Assembly: GCF_010729665.1 (NCBI RefSeq)
Contig: NZ_AP022610.1
Location: 3,410,001 to 3,474,000, forward strand
Source of the DNA: Mycolicibacterium madagascariense
GTDB taxonomy: Bacteria > Actinomycetota > Actinomycetes > Mycobacteriales > Mycobacteriaceae
Direction: 5' to 3'
DNA: 64,000 nt
The notes under the pieces are model-generated. The model had not been told where the DNA came from. It did no database searches and saw only the letters and a program-made list of their open reading frames with translations. The translations under genes were made by a program, and so were the position numbers. Every line of letters begins with the position of its first letter. The stretch's first letter is position 1. Positions 26,429-48,840 of this stretch are shown piece after piece.

Positions 26429-29404
26429 TCACTCGTCGGACGCCGCCCCGGCGAGCTCGGCGCGCGCGGCGGCGGTCAGTCGTCGATAGGTGCCGGTGTC
26501 GGGGTCCAGGTACCAGGCGTTGCGCGACGGCTTGGGCAGGCCCGCCGCGCGCAGGGGGCCCAGCAGCGGTCGGTAGGTCGCGCTGAGCTTGAGGTCGGGC
26601 ACCACGTGGACGACGTCGGGGGCGGCGCCCACCGGCAGCCCGGTCAGCGCCTCGTTCAGATCCGCCGTCGGCACCGTGCCCCCCGGCCTGAGCAGCAGCG
26701 CCGACACCGCGAGGTCGTGGTCGTCGACGGTGACCCGGTAGGTGACCGCGACGTCGACGGCACCGATGCGGCCGACGGTGTCGTTGACTGCGGCGCTGTA
26801 GACCGGTCCCCGCTCGGTGCGGATCACCGAACCGCGGTTGTCGACCAGCCAGTAGTCACCGGCCTCGTCGCGCCGGAACAGGTATTCCGTCGACACCCAC
26901 AGGTCGGCGGGGGCGAAGACTCCGCGCTTGACCGACGCCGTCGGATCGACGGGACCGCGCGGATGCGCGAGCAGGACGCCCACCTCGTTCGTCCCCGCCA
27001 GCGCGACGAACCCGCGGTCGTCCTCGAGGATCAGGTCGTCGTCGGGGTCGTAGGCCGCCAGCGCGATCTGGCCGCCGCCCGGCAACGGACGGCCCTCGCT
27101 GCCGATCTTCGCGCTCGCGACGTTGGCCAGCACGGCCTGTCCGTCGGTGGTGGCGAAGAACTCGACCACGTGGGCCGGCGCGAACTCCTCCTCCACCCGT
27201 CGCCACAGTCCGGTGGGCATGCCGGACCCGATGAACAGTCGAACGGGATGGTTGCCGTGGAGCGCGAACGCCGGATCGTCGATCACGTCGCGCAGCATCG
27301 CCCAGGTGTAGGACACCACGGTGACGCCGTACTGCCGCAGCTCGTGGGAGAAGCGGTCCGGCCGCAGCCCCCGCGACAGGGCGATCCGGGTGCCGCCGAC
27401 GACCGCTCCGCCGAGGCTGACGAGCAGACCGGACTGATGGTGCAGCGGGGTCAGGCAGTACACGGTGTCGCCGGTGCTGAGGTTCGCCGCGGACGCCGTG
27501 CCGAACGCCGAGAGCGCCCACCGAAAGTTCGTGATCTGCCGGGCGACCAGCTCGCCGTTCACGGTCGCGAAGGCCACGTAGGCCAGATCCTTGGCGAAGC
27601 CGGGGTCCGGTCGATACCAGCCGGGCAGCGCCACGACGTCGGGGTCGATCTTCTCCATGTCGACGACGTCGTCGTCCGCGGCGAGGTCGAGGTCGCGCGC
27701 CTCACCGCCGCCGAGCACCAGCACCCGCAGGGGCAATTTCTTCGCGGCGTCGAGGTGCACCGGGTCGGCGATGACGTCGGACACCGCGCCGAGCCGGGCC
27801 GCCTCGGTCAGATCGGCGTCGGGCGGCATCAGCACGGCCACCGCACCGAGCCTGGAGAGCGCGGCGATCGCGACGAGCGCGCTCGGCCTGGTCTCCATGA
27901 GGACCCCGACGTGCGCGCCCTGTCGGACGCCGACGTCGATCAGGCCGCGGACGACGTTGTTGACGCGGCGGTCCACTGCCTCATAGGTGTGCACGCGGCC
28001 GTCGAACAGCAGGAACTCACCCCGCGGCGTGGCCTGGGCCTGCTCGGTCATGATCCGTCCGAGCGACATCCTGGTGTGGTCGTTGATCTGCCCGAGCCGA
28101 GCCAGTCGCGGCAGCGTCCGTGCGGTCTCCACGACCAGGGCGCGGGCGGACTTGTTCGCCGCGACGACGGCGGATCCCGCGGCCCGCGCGACGCTGAACG
28201 TCATCTCCGCGGCCGCGCCGGCACCGTGTGCGATGCGCAGCGCCAGTGGCACCCCGCTCTCGTGGGACTCCTCCGGCTGCAGCGCCATCGGCACCACACC
28301 GTCGGGCATCTCGCCGTCACCGGCGAGCCACCTGACCCACGCCGCCACCGTCGGCCACGTCTGAGTGGCGGCCTTCGAGCCGACGACCAGACCGAAATGC
28401 CCTGAGCGGATGAGGTATTCGTAGACGTCGGCCTGCGGGGACGCCCGTTTGATGCCGCGTACCGACGCCGGCTGGCCGATGTCGTCGACCTCGCCGACGA
28501 CGGCGAGGACGGGGCAGTCGATGTCGGAGAGCGTGACGAGGTCGCCGTGGATCGAGAACCCGCCGCTCATCATCCGGTTGTGGGCGATGAACTGCTTGAG
28601 CAACTCGGCGATGGCCGGACCGGACCACGCGATCCAGCCGTCGCTGGCCAGGAAGCGGCGCTGCTGCTCGCGGGGCAGCAGCGCCTCGCGGTCGTGCAGC
28701 TGGCGCAGGAAGTCCAGCCGCGACTGCGCGGTCTTGATGGGGTCGAGCATCTGAAAACCCGTGCGCGCCAACCACCCTGGCACGTCGATGCGGCTGAACA
28801 CGTGGTCGGCCATGAAGTCCGCGGCCCCGACCGCGAGCCCGGCGGGCAGGTTCATCGGCAGGGCGGCCAGCGTGTCGACGGGGGCCCCGAAGGCGACGAT
28901 GCTCGCGAGGTCCTTGGACCGTCGGTACGCGGCGGTCTGGTAGGCGAACATGCCGCCTTGGGAATACCCGGCCAGGTGGACGTCGCGGTCGGTCACGCTC
29001 TTGACGGTGTCGATGGCCTCGTTCAGCGCGACGACGTGATCGGCGAGGGTGCGCTGCATGCCGCCCTCGATCTGGTCGGGCGAGCCGAAGTCGATGACCC
29101 AGGGATCGATGCCCGCGGCGTGCAGGATGCCGACGGCGCCCTCGTCGCGGGTGACGTCCCACATGTCGGCCGACATCATCATCGGGTGCACCATCAGCAC
29201 CGGCGGGCCCGCCGGCTTGGCGCCCGGCCGGGCATCGGGCGGGAAGTACCGCCGCAGCCGGTACATCGGCACGCTCTCGACGATCTGGAACGGCGACGGC
29301 ACGGCCCCGGTCTCCAGACCGCCGTACCGCAGGACCTCCAGACCGTTCTGAGCGGTTGCCACCAACCGCTCCACGGGCCCGGTGATCGCCGATAGGTCCA
29401 CCAC
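26429..29404 (-). CDS. Alpha/beta-hydrolase and acyl-CoA synthetase fusion (Rv1683-like)
   Basis: A 991-residue bifunctional protein. Residues 1-360 form a PhaC-like alpha/beta-hydrolase with nucleophile Ser148 in GYSQGG, an acidic segment GEVDD (304-308) and His336. Residues 450-991 resemble an AMP-forming acyl-CoA synthetase (FadD type). The synthetase half is odd: where the family has the Ser/Thr/Gly-rich ATP loop this protein reads FATVNGELVARQ (612-623), and the second core motif reads FATTDG (750-755) instead of YGxTE. The architecture matches M. tuberculosis Rv1683 from memory. A role in storage or envelope lipid metabolism is inference. Start is GTG. Confidence 0.88.
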   Translation of the reverse strand: MVDLSAITGPVERLVATAQNGLEVLRYGGLETGAVPSPFQIVESVPMYRLRRYFPPDARPGAKPAGPPVLMVHPMMMSADMWDVTRDEGAVGILHAAGIDPWVIDFGSPDQIEGGMQRTLADHVVALNEAIDTVKSVTDRDVHLAGYSQGGMFAYQTAAYRRSKDLASIVAFGAPVDTLAALPMNLPAGLAVGAADFMADHVFSRIDVPGWLARTGFQMLDPIKTAQSRLDFLRQLHDREALLPREQQRRFLASDGWIAWSGPAIAELLKQFIAHNRMMSGGFSIHGDLVTLSDIDCPVLAVVGEVDDIGQPASVRGIKRASPQADVYEYLIRSGHFGLVVGSKAATQTWPTVAAWVRWLAGDGEMPDGVVPMALQPEESHESGVPLALRIAHGAGAAAEMTFSVARAAGSAVVAANKSARALVVETARTLPRLARLGQINDHTRMSLGRIMTEQAQATPRGEFLLFDGRVHTYEAVDRRVNNVVRGLIDVGVRQGAHVGVLMETRPSALVAIAALSRLGAVAVLMPPDADLTEAARLGAVSDVIADPVHLDAAKKLPLRVLVLGGGEARDLDLAADDDVVDMEKIDPDVVALPGWYRPDPGFAKDLAYVAFATVNGELVARQITNFRWALSAFGTASAANLSTGDTVYCLTPLHHQSGLLVSLGGAVVGGTRIALSRGLRPDRFSHELRQYGVTVVSYTWAMLRDVIDDPAFALHGNHPVRLFIGSGMPTGLWRRVEEEFAPAHVVEFFATTDGQAVLANVASAKIGSEGRPLPGGGQIALAAYDPDDDLILEDDRGFVALAGTNEVGVLLAHPRGPVDPTASVKRGVFAPADLWVSTEYLFRRDEAGDYWLVDNRGSVIRTERGPVYSAAVNDTVGRIGAVDVAVTYRVTVDDHDLAVSALLLRPGGTVPTADLNEALTGLPVGAAPDVVHVVPDLKLSATYRPLLGPLRAAGLPKPSRNAWYLDPDTGTYRRLTAAARAELAGAASDE

Positions 29405-29506
29405 GCTCGTCCCCTTCCGCGCGAAACCCGAATGCCCCGGTCGACGCCATCATGGCACAGCGGCGATGCGGCCCCGGTCGTGATCGCGCCCTATGATCGG
29501 CGGCTG

Positions 29507-32761
<3,255 letters not shown>

Positions 32762-32775
32762 GCGTCTGCTCGCGC

Positions 32776-33975
32776 CTAGTTGGCGAGGTCCCGCTGCGCG
32801 GCGATCTTCGAACTCAGCCCGTGCACGTGCACGAAGCCCTTGGCGCTGGACTGGTCGAAGGTGTCGCCCTCGTCGTAGGTGGCGAGGTTGAAGTCGTAGA
32901 GCGACTCCGAGCTGCGCCGGCCGTTGACGGCGATGTGCCCGCCGTGCAACACCATTCGGATCTCACCGGTCACGTGCTCCTGGGTGTCGGCGACGAAGGA
33001 CTCCAGCGCGCGCTTGAGCGGCGAGTACCACAGGCCGTCGTAGACCAGCTCGCCCCACCGCTGATCGGTGGTCCGCTTGAAGCGCGCGAGTTCGCGCTCC
33101 AGCGTGACGTGCTCGAGTTCGGTGTGGGCGGTGATGAGCACCATCGCACCGGGTGCCTCGTAGATCTCGCGGCTCTTGATGCCGACGAGCCGGTCCTCGA
33201 CGACGTCGAGGCGACCGACGCCCTGCGCCCCCGCGCGCCGATTGAGCTCGACGATGGCCTCGAGCACCGTCACCGGCCTGCCGTCGATCGAGACCGGCTT
33301 GCCCTTCTCGAAGCCGACGATGACCTCGTCGGGGCTGCTCCAGTTGACGGTGGGGTCCTCGGTGTAGTCGTAGACGTCCTTCGTCGGAGCGTTCCACAGG
33401 TGTTCCAGGAAGCCGGTTTCCACGGCCCGGCCCCACACGTTCTGGTCGATCGAGAACGGCGAGCGCTTGGTGACGTTGATGGGGATCGCGTTCTGCTCGG
33501 CGAAGGCGATGGCCTTCTCCCGCGTCCACGCGTAGTCGCGCACCGGCGCGAGCACCTCGAGATGTGGTGCGAGCGAAGCGAATCCGACCTCGAAACGCAC
33601 CTGGTCGTTGCCCTTGCCGGTGCACCCGTGCGCGACGATGCCGCCGCCGTGCTCCTTGGCCGCCTCGACGAGGTGCTTGACGATCAGCGGCCGGCTGATG
33701 GCCGACACCAGCGGATAGCGGTACATGTAGAGCGCGTTGCTCTTGATGGTCGGCAGGCAGTACTCCTCGGCGAACTCGTCGCGGGCGTCGACCACGACCG
33801 CCTCGACGGCGCCGCAGTCCAGGGCCCGCTGACGGACGACCTCCATGTCCTCACCGCCCTGGCCAAGGTCGATGGCGACGGCCACCACCTCGCGGCCGGT
33901 CTCCTTGCCGATCCAGCTGATGGCAACGGAGGTGTCCAGACCGCCGGAGTACGCCAGGATGACGCGTTCGGACAT
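32776..33975 (-). CDS. argG: Argininosuccinate synthase
   Basis: Joins citrulline and aspartate using ATP. The 399-residue product starts [16 protein letters not shown], containing the PP-loop SGGLDTS, and has the downstream [14 protein letters not shown] segment typical of the family. ATG start at 33975; 26 bp after argR. Confidence 0.97.
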   Translation of the reverse strand: MSERVILAYSGGLDTSVAISWIGKETGREVVAVAIDLGQGGEDMEVVRQRALDCGAVEAVVVDARDEFAEEYCLPTIKSNALYMYRYPLVSAISRPLIVKHLVEAAKEHGGGIVAHGCTGKGNDQVRFEVGFASLAPHLEVLAPVRDYAWTREKAIAFAEQNAIPINVTKRSPFSIDQNVWGRAVETGFLEHLWNAPTKDVYDYTEDPTVNWSSPDEVIVGFEKGKPVSIDGRPVTVLEAIVELNRRAGAQGVGRLDVVEDRLVGIKSREIYEAPGAMVLITAHTELEHVTLERELARFKRTTDQRWGELVYDGLWYSPLKRALESFVADTQEHVTGEIRMVLHGGHIAVNGRRSSESLYDFNLATYDEGDTFDQSSAKGFVHVHGLSSKIAAQRDLAN

Positions 33976-34001
33976 TGAAGTGATCTCCTTGATCGTTCGG
34001 G

Positions 34002-36591
<2,590 letters not shown>

Positions 36592-36598
36592 GTGCCGA

Positions 36599-37482
36599 TC
36601 ACCCCTTTCGCTCGCCCTGGATCTTCGTTCCGGATCCCTCGTTCGTGAACAGCTCGACCAGCACGCAGTGCTCCACGCGACCGTCGATGACGTGGGCGCT
36701 GGGCACCCCGCCCTCGACCGCCCGCAAACAGGCCTCGATCTTGGGCACCATCCCCGACTCGAGCGTCGGCAGCAGGCCGGCCAGCGTCTCGACGTCGATC
36801 TCGCTGACCAGTGAGGACCGGTCCGGCCAGCTGGTGTAGAGGCCCTCGACGTCGGTGAGCATCAGCAGCTTCTCCGCGCCAAGGGCCTCGGCGAGGGCGG
36901 CGGCGGCGGTGTCGGCGTTGATGTTGTGCACCACCCCGGCGGCGTCGGGCGCGATCGTGGAGATGACCGGAATGCGGCCTGCGGCAATGAGATCCAGCAC
37001 GGCCCGGGTGTCGACCTTCTCGACGTCGCCGACGAGGCCGATGTCGGTGGCCACGCCGTCGACGGTGACGCTGCGCCGCACCGCGGTGAACAGGTGGGCA
37101 TCCTCGCCGGTGATGCCGACGGCGTAGGGCCCGTGCGCGTTGACCAGGCCGACGAGTTCGCGACCGACCTGACCGAACAGCACCATCCGCGCGACGTCGA
37201 GGACCTCCGGGGTCGTCACCCGGAACCCGCCCTTGAAGTCACCGGGGATGCCCAGGCGCTTCAGCATCGCGCTGATCTGGGGGCCTCCGCCGTGCACGAC
37301 GACGGGGTGGATGCCGCAGTTGCGCAAGAACACCATGTCCTCGGCGAAGGCCGACTTGAGCGTCTCGTCGGTCATGGCGTTGCCGCCGTACTTGACGACG
37401 ACGATCTTGCCGTGCAATTGCTTGAGCCACGGCAGTGCCCCGGCGAGTATCGCCGCCTTGGTCTGGGTGTCGGGTGGCTGGC

Positions 37483-37486
<4 letters not shown>
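36599..37486 (-). CDS. argB: Acetylglutamate kinase
   Basis: Phosphorylates N-acetylglutamate, usually the feedback-controlled step. 295 aa from the GTG at 37486, which overlaps the argJ stop (GTGA). KYGGNAM and [10 protein letters not shown] form the ATP-binding glycine-rich loops. The long frame upstream is shadow of argJ. Confidence 0.96.
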
Positions 37487-43397
<5,911 letters not shown>

Positions 43398-44216
43398 CTA
43401 CGGCTGGCCCGGGACGTCGGGCGCCGGCTCGCCCGTGTCGCTCACCCGCGGCCTGCGCCCGGCGAGCACCAGGGTGACGGCAGCGCCGAGAGCCGCACCC
43501 GCGACTCCCGCGGCCAGCGGCACCGCCGGGGGTACCTCGTTCGTCAACACCAGGTAGCCGAACATCGAGCCGAGGATCAGCAGCACCACCCGGGCGGGGG
43601 TGAACGGTCGGGGCGTCCCGAACCGCGTCGCGACGAGCACGCCGATCGCGAAGGCGACGAGGTGACCGAGGTAGGCGAAGTCGGTCTCGACGTAGGCGAC
43701 CACGACGGCCACCCCCAGCCACCCGCCCACCCACGCGAGGCGCCACGGTCGCGGAATCGCCGGCGCCAAGGCCCCGAGCACCCCGACGACGCAGTAGCTC
43801 ATGCCGACGTCGGCTTCGGTGACGACGTCGACCGGCAGCCACCCCCGCGCCACGGCGACGGCCAGCCAGGCGGCGACCAACAGCGTGGCGCCGACATGCG
43901 CGAGCGCCAGGGCCACCAGTAAACGCACACTGCCCCAGAGCAATTCGCCGATGGCGAGCAGGAAGATCAGCCCGGGCGCCCACTCCCACTCCGGGCCGGC
44001 ATCGGCGACGAACGCACTGGTGATCAGCGTGTCGAACCGACCGTGGGCGAGGTTGTGCAGGTTGGTGCTCGTCTGCTCGATCACGCCGTTCTGCAGCTCG
44101 GGGGTCAACCTGGACATCCAGACGCTCACGGCGACCAGGGCCAGGGCGTACCCCAGGGTGACCCGCAGGTGGGCCAGGCCGACCAGGATGGCCCGCGGCG
44201 CCCCTCTCCCCGGCAC
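43398..44216 (-). CDS. Rhomboid-like multi-pass membrane protein (Rv1648-like)
   Basis: 272 aa with about six membrane segments. A loop NLHNLAHGRFDTLITSAF (52-69) precedes the core; Ser140 in GMSY and His185 in GHLVAFAIGV stand where rhomboid proteases have the GxSG serine and the histidine. The glycine after the serine is replaced by Tyr, so activity is uncertain. It sits between the cyclase and pheS, as Rv1648 does in M. tuberculosis. Confidence 0.78.
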   Translation of the reverse strand: MPGRGAPRAILVGLAHLRVTLGYALALVAVSVWMSRLTPELQNGVIEQTSTNLHNLAHGRFDTLITSAFVADAGPEWEWAPGLIFLLAIGELLWGSVRLLVALALAHVGATLLVAAWLAVAVARGWLPVDVVTEADVGMSYCVVGVLGALAPAIPRPWRLAWVGGWLGVAVVVAYVETDFAYLGHLVAFAIGVLVATRFGTPRPFTPARVVLLILGSMFGYLVLTNEVPPAVPLAAGVAGAALGAAVTLVLAGRRPRVSDTGEPAPDVPGQP

Positions 44217-44219
44217 CGC

Positions 44220-45104
44220 CTAGGCCTCCGGCGCTGCGTCGGGGGCGCCGTCGTCCGGCAGCGTCCCGCGCGACCTCACCCAGTACATCGTCAGATCGTC
44301 GGGCACCCCTGGCGTCTTGGCCGAGAACAGTTGCTTGCGTACGCGTTTGACGCTGATGTCGAGCGCCGCGAAGTCCTCCTCGCCGATCCCGTTCAGGGTG
44401 GTGTTCGACACGACCAGACCGCCCCGGGTCGCGCGGTCCATCACCCGGGCCGCCACGTTGACGTCGACCCCGAGCCAGTCCGACCCGATGCGCTGGGGCC
44501 GGCCCGTGTGAATACCCGCCCGCATGAGAGGCGTATATCCGCCCACCTGAACGGTTTTCACCGCATCGAGTGCGGCGAGCACCGCGCCGACGGCGGTGGC
44601 GGGATCGGTGAACACCACCATGGCGCCGTCGCCCATCCGCTTCACGATGCGACCGCCGGCGTGCAGCAGGGGCGGTTCGGTCACCTGGGTCACCCGCCTC
44701 AGCAGCTTGAGCACCGCGTCGTCACCCGCCCGCAGCGACCATTCGGAGAATCCGACCAGATCGGTGAACACCAGCGTCACCTCGGGATTGGCGGGCTGGC
44801 CCGACACACGTTCGGTCAGGGCCTGCCACAGCTGCAGACCGGCCAGGCTGACCTCCCGCGACGCCGCATACCGATCCAAGATGCGGTCGGCCGCCCGAGC
44901 GGCGGCCCGCGGTCCGCCCACCCCCGCCGCGGACAGCGGATCACCGAAGTCCGGATCTCCGGGTAGCGCCCGGCGAGCCCGCCTGACGAACGCGACCAGA
45001 CCCGGGTTTCGATTGGTCTGCTTCAACCAGGACAGCGGTCCACCGGTCGACGCGCCCGCGTTCTGCTGATGGGCGGACCGTTCCCCGAACGATTCGACAT
45101 CCAC
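44220..45104 (-). CDS. Class III adenylate cyclase (Rv1647-like)
   Basis: Makes cAMP. 294 aa from the GTG at 45104 (another GTG three codons earlier is possible). An N-terminal helical part is followed by the cyclase homology domain: metal Asp in FTDLVGFS, Lys in KRMGDGAMVVF for adenine selection, second metal Asp in GDG, and the Asn/Arg pair in DVNVAARVMD. All catalytic positions are present, so it should be active. The M. smegmatis orthologue is a characterised cyclase. It is 3 bp from the rhomboid-like gene. Confidence 0.88.
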   Translation of the reverse strand: MDVESFGERSAHQQNAGASTGGPLSWLKQTNRNPGLVAFVRRARRALPGDPDFGDPLSAAGVGGPRAAARAADRILDRYAASREVSLAGLQLWQALTERVSGQPANPEVTLVFTDLVGFSEWSLRAGDDAVLKLLRRVTQVTEPPLLHAGGRIVKRMGDGAMVVFTDPATAVGAVLAALDAVKTVQVGGYTPLMRAGIHTGRPQRIGSDWLGVDVNVAARVMDRATRGGLVVSNTTLNGIGEEDFAALDISVKRVRKQLFSAKTPGVPDDLTMYWVRSRGTLPDDGAPDAAPEA

Positions 45105-45258
45105 CCCCGCCACCCTAGGCGGTGCACCGACCCCACCCCCGATCCCGGACGGCCGTCCGCGGTCGACACGCCCACCCGGGCCCGGCCGATATTGACGCCC
45201 TTTGCTGGTTTGATGCTCAGGTCGAGCGGTTCGACGGTCCGGCACCGAGGAGACCCCC

Positions 45259-46107
45259 ATGGCAGTGACGACCATCCGCGGCAGGACCCGGGCGGTGGTG
45301 CTGGTGCTCGCCCTCATCGGGATCTACGTTGCCGTCGTGCTGACCTACGCGCTCGGGGGCCGCAGCGACGCACCCGACGACCGGGCGCCCGCAGCGAACG
45401 GCGTGCTGGTGTACCTCGACGTCGATGCCGTGTCGGGAGAGACGTTCTCGCTGCAGACCCGCGTCTCGGTGTATCCGGGGGCAAACCTGCTCGACGCCGA
45501 GGGCGACCTTCGGGACGCCCTGAACGTCGAGGTCACCCCCGCCGCGAGCGCGGACTCGCTGACCTTCGAGCGCGGCACCCGCGTGGGTTCGCAGCCCGTC
45601 AGCCTGTACGTCGACGGCGACATCCGTCACTGGCCCTTCGACCGGTACCGGGCATCCGACGTGCAGGTGCTGGTGTTCAGCGGCACCGGAGCCGCGCGGA
45701 GGGCCGTGCCGGTGCAGGTGGCCGTGACCGACTCGGTGACGTCATGGGCCGTGGACGCGACCTCGACCGACGCCGGCGGCGGGAAGACCGTCGACATCCG
45801 CGCCACCCGCACCGACGCGACGATCGGCTTCGGCATCGCGATGTGCGTGGTGCTGTTAGTCCTGCCGGTCTGCACGCTGTTCGTCTCGATCCAGACCCTG
45901 CGCCGGCGCAGACAGTTCCTGCCGCCGATCGTGACGTGGTTCGCGGTCACGCTGTTCTCCGTGCTGCCCATCCGCAACCTGTTCCCCGGGTCGCCGCCGA
46001 TCGGGTCGTGGGTCGACTACACCGTGGTGCTGTGGGTCGTCATGGGCCTGGCCGTCTCGCTCGCGCTGTACATCACCGTCTGGTGGCAGCAGGGGCCCAA
46101 GCCGTAG
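45259..46107 (+). CDS. DUF4436 family membrane protein
   Basis: 282 aa with one N-terminal membrane segment (about 13-33), an extracytoplasmic domain (40-185) containing HWPFDRYRASD, and three C-terminal membrane segments starting near 190. GAGGAG lies 5 nt before the ATG. DUF4436 proteins have no assigned function. It stands alone between minus-strand operons. Confidence 0.82.
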   Translation: MAVTTIRGRTRAVVLVLALIGIYVAVVLTYALGGRSDAPDDRAPAANGVLVYLDVDAVSGETFSLQTRVSVYPGANLLDAEGDLRDALNVEVTPAASADSLTFERGTRVGSQPVSLYVDGDIRHWPFDRYRASDVQVLVFSGTGAARRAVPVQVAVTDSVTSWAVDATSTDAGGGKTVDIRATRTDATIGFGIAMCVVLLVLPVCTLFVSIQTLRRRRQFLPPIVTWFAVTLFSVLPIRNLFPGSPPIGSWVDYTVVLWVVMGLAVSLALYITVWWQQGPKP

Positions 46108-46117
46108 CCCTACGCGG

Positions 46118-46900
46118 TCAGTCGCGGCGGTGGGCTCGTGAACTCTCGTAGAGGCAGATCGCCGCTGCCGCAGCGACGTTGAGGCTCTCGGCGCTGCCCG
46201 ACATGGGGATGCGCACCCGGGCGTCGGCGCGCGCGGCGACTTCCGGTGACAGACCGTGGGCCTCCGCGCCGAACAACCAGGCCGTCGGAGTCCGGAGGTC
46301 GACGTCGTCGAGGGACCGTTCGCCGTCGAGCGTGGTGGCCAGCACCTGCAGGCCCGCCTCACCGAGCGCGGTGATCAGCGCCGGGACGTCGAGCACCTCG
46401 ACGACGGGCAGGCCGAAGATGCTGCCGGCGGAAGCTCGCAGGCACTTGCCGTTGTAGGGGTCGACGCCGTGCCCGGCCAGGACGATCGCGTCGGCGCCCA
46501 TGGCGTCGGCGAGGCGAATGAGCGTTCCGGCATTGCCGGGTTCGGAGGTTTCGACGGCGACGGCGACGAGCCGCGGCCCGGCGCCCAGCACGTCGTCGAG
46601 GACGGGCTCGGGGACGGTGCACACGGCGACCAGACCCACCGGAGTGACCGTGTCCGACAACGACTTCGCCGCCTTGTCGGTCACCAGGTGGACCGGCGCG
46701 GAACCCAGGAGAGCACCGAAGCGGTCGTGTGCCGACTCGGTCGCGAAGACGTCGGTCACCAGGCCGCGCCGCAGCGCCGCCTCGACGAGGTTGGGCCCCT
46801 CGGCGAGAAAGAGCCCGGTACGTCGTCGGCCCGTGGGGCGCAACAGCTTGGCTGCTGCGACCACACGGGCCGAACGTTCGGTCAGGACCTCGGAGCTCAG
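46118..46900 (-). CDS. SpoU/TrmH family 23S rRNA 2'-O-methyltransferase (TsnR-like)
   Basis: SPOUT methyltransferase, about 260 aa. N-terminal substrate-binding domain ([20 protein letters not shown]) and C-terminal knot with [24 protein letters not shown] and [16 protein letters not shown]. The start is unclear: the conserved LTERSARV segment has no ATG, GTG or TTG before it. The best fit is a CTG at 46900 overlapping the rplT stop (CTGA); the first conventional start is a GTG at 46864, which would drop 12 residues. Confidence 0.82.
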   Translation of the reverse strand: MSSEVLTERSARVVAAAKLLRPTGRRRTGLFLAEGPNLVEAALRRGLVTDVFATESAHDRFGALLGSAPVHLVTDKAAKSLSDTVTPVGLVAVCTVPEPVLDDVLGAGPRLVAVAVETSEPGNAGTLIRLADAMGADAIVLAGHGVDPYNGKCLRASAGSIFGLPVVEVLDVPALITALGEAGLQVLATTLDGERSLDDVDLRTPTAWLFGAEAHGLSPEVAARADARVRIPMSGSAESLNVAAAAAICLYESSRAHRRD

Positions 46901-47286
46901 GCGGCCTCGCCTGCCGGGGCGTTCACGTCGGCGGGCAGAGCAGCCTTCGCGACCTCGACGAGTGCGGTGAACGCCGCCGGATCGCTGATGGCGATCTCGG
47001 ACAGGTTCTTGCGGTCGACCTCGACGCCGGCGAGCTTGAGCCCTTGGATTAGCCGGTTGTAGGTGATGCCGTTGGCCCGGCCCGCGGCGTTGATCCGCGA
47101 GATCCACAGCTTGCGGAAGTCACCCTTGCGGGCCTTGCGGTCTCGGTAGGCGTAGGTCAACGAATGGAGCTGCTGCTCCTTCGCCTTGCGGTAGAGCCGG
47201 GACCGCTGGCCGCGGTAGCCCTTCGAAGCCTTCAGTACGGTACGCCGCTTCTTCTGGGCGTTGAGTGCGCGCTTCACGCGTGCCAT
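46897..47286 (-). CDS. rplT: 50S ribosomal protein L20
   Basis: 129 aa, basic, with the L20 signature [17 protein letters not shown] and [16 protein letters not shown]. An acidic C-terminal extension follows the canonical core, as in other actinobacteria. Third gene of infC-rpmI-rplT. In other bacteria L20 represses its own operon. Confidence 0.98.
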   Translation of the reverse strand: MARVKRALNAQKKRRTVLKASKGYRGQRSRLYRKAKEQQLHSLTYAYRDRKARKGDFRKLWISRINAAGRANGITYNRLIQGLKLAGVEVDRKNLSEIAISDPAAFTALVEVAKAALPADVNAPAGEAA

Positions 47287-47338
47287 GGGGGTGTTCCTCT
47301 TCTCGTGCGGTCAGGTGGGGCCGGTGAGGGCGTGTCGG

Positions 47339-47533
47339 TCAGCCGTTGAGCATCTTGTTGATGCGCTTGGTGTCGTTCTCCGCCACCACGGTGCGGCCGT
47401 CGAGCCTGCGGGTGCGCTTGGTCGCCTTGTGCTCGAGGAGGTGACGACGACCAGCCTTCTGGCGCACGATCTTTCCGGTTCCAGTGCGGCGGAAGCGCTT
47501 CGACGCGCCGCTATGGGTCTTGGCCTTGGGCAT
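47339..47533 (-). CDS. rpmI: 50S ribosomal protein L35
   Basis: 64 aa, very basic, starting [20 protein letters not shown] and containing RRHLLEHK, the L35 signature. It lies between infC and rplT. Confidence 0.98.
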   Translation of the reverse strand: MPKAKTHSGASKRFRRTGTGKIVRQKAGRRHLLEHKATKRTRRLDGRTVVAENDTKRINKMLNG

Positions 47534-47556
47534 GTGTCCTCAGTTCTCGTGGTGGA

Positions 47557-48183
<627 letters not shown>

Positions 48184-48420
48184 GGGGCCTCCTATGTAGT
48201 CTTGGCGGGGCCCACGCCATCAGCGCCCTGCTCCACAGAGCAGAAAGGCCCTGCACGTGCAGGGCCCGATGCCGACCGATCACGACTCACGTCGCCTGCG
48301 CGAATACGCAGAACAGACACGTTTCGTGTCTGTGACCGGACCGTTCGACCGAGGTGGTCGACGGTGGGAGCGGGACTCCACTTGCTGTCCTGGCGTACGC
48401 CGGGACGGTCGCGCGTGCCA
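48184..48420 (-). promoter_or_regulatory. Structured leader of the infC-rpmI-rplT operon
   Basis: In transcription order the minus strand carries three hairpins: a perfect 9-bp stem with 3-nt loop (48333-48313), a 20-bp perfect palindrome with half-site GGCCCTGCAC (48266-48247) followed by TTTCT, and a 6-bp stem with CACA loop (48243-48228). A possible -10 TAGACT lies at 48425-48420. The GC-rich palindrome with its T tract looks like an attenuator. Confidence 0.55.
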
Positions 48421-48431
48421 GTCTAGCAGGC

Positions 48432-48767
48432 ATGACCGAGGTTCCTAACATTCGCGAGCTGGCCGAAATTCCCGCCGTCGAGGTCATCACCAGGGCCGCG
48501 GTGATGCTGATGAGCGCCGCCGCCGAGAAGCTGGGCCTCTCGGCGGAGGATCCCGAGGACTCTCCGCATCGCGACCTCGACGAGGCCCGCCGGTTGATCA
48601 CGGCGCTGGCCGGCCTGGTGAAGGCCTCCGCGGAGTACCTGGGTCCGCACGCCGGACCCGTGCGCGACGGGCTGAAGCAATTGCAGCTCGCGTTCCGCGA
48701 GGCCTCGGCGTTCCCCGACGAGCCCGGCCAGGGGCCCGGCGAGAAGTACACCGGCCCGGTCTGGTAG
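48432..48767 (+). CDS. DUF1844 domain-containing protein
   Basis: 111 aa from the ATG at 48432 ([10 protein letters not shown]). The [21 protein letters not shown] segment and the [14 protein letters not shown] helix are typical of DUF1844, a small family without known function. It is divergent from infC and precedes lysX. Confidence 0.8.
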   Translation: MTEVPNIRELAEIPAVEVITRAAVMLMSAAAEKLGLSAEDPEDSPHRDLDEARRLITALAGLVKASAEYLGPHAGPVRDGLKQLQLAFREASAFPDEPGQGPGEKYTGPVW

Positions 48768-48840
48768 CTGTACGACGCGTGTCCGCTGCTGGGAGGCACT
48801 CTCAACCATTTCGCGGCGGAAGCGAATATCCTCGCGGCCT

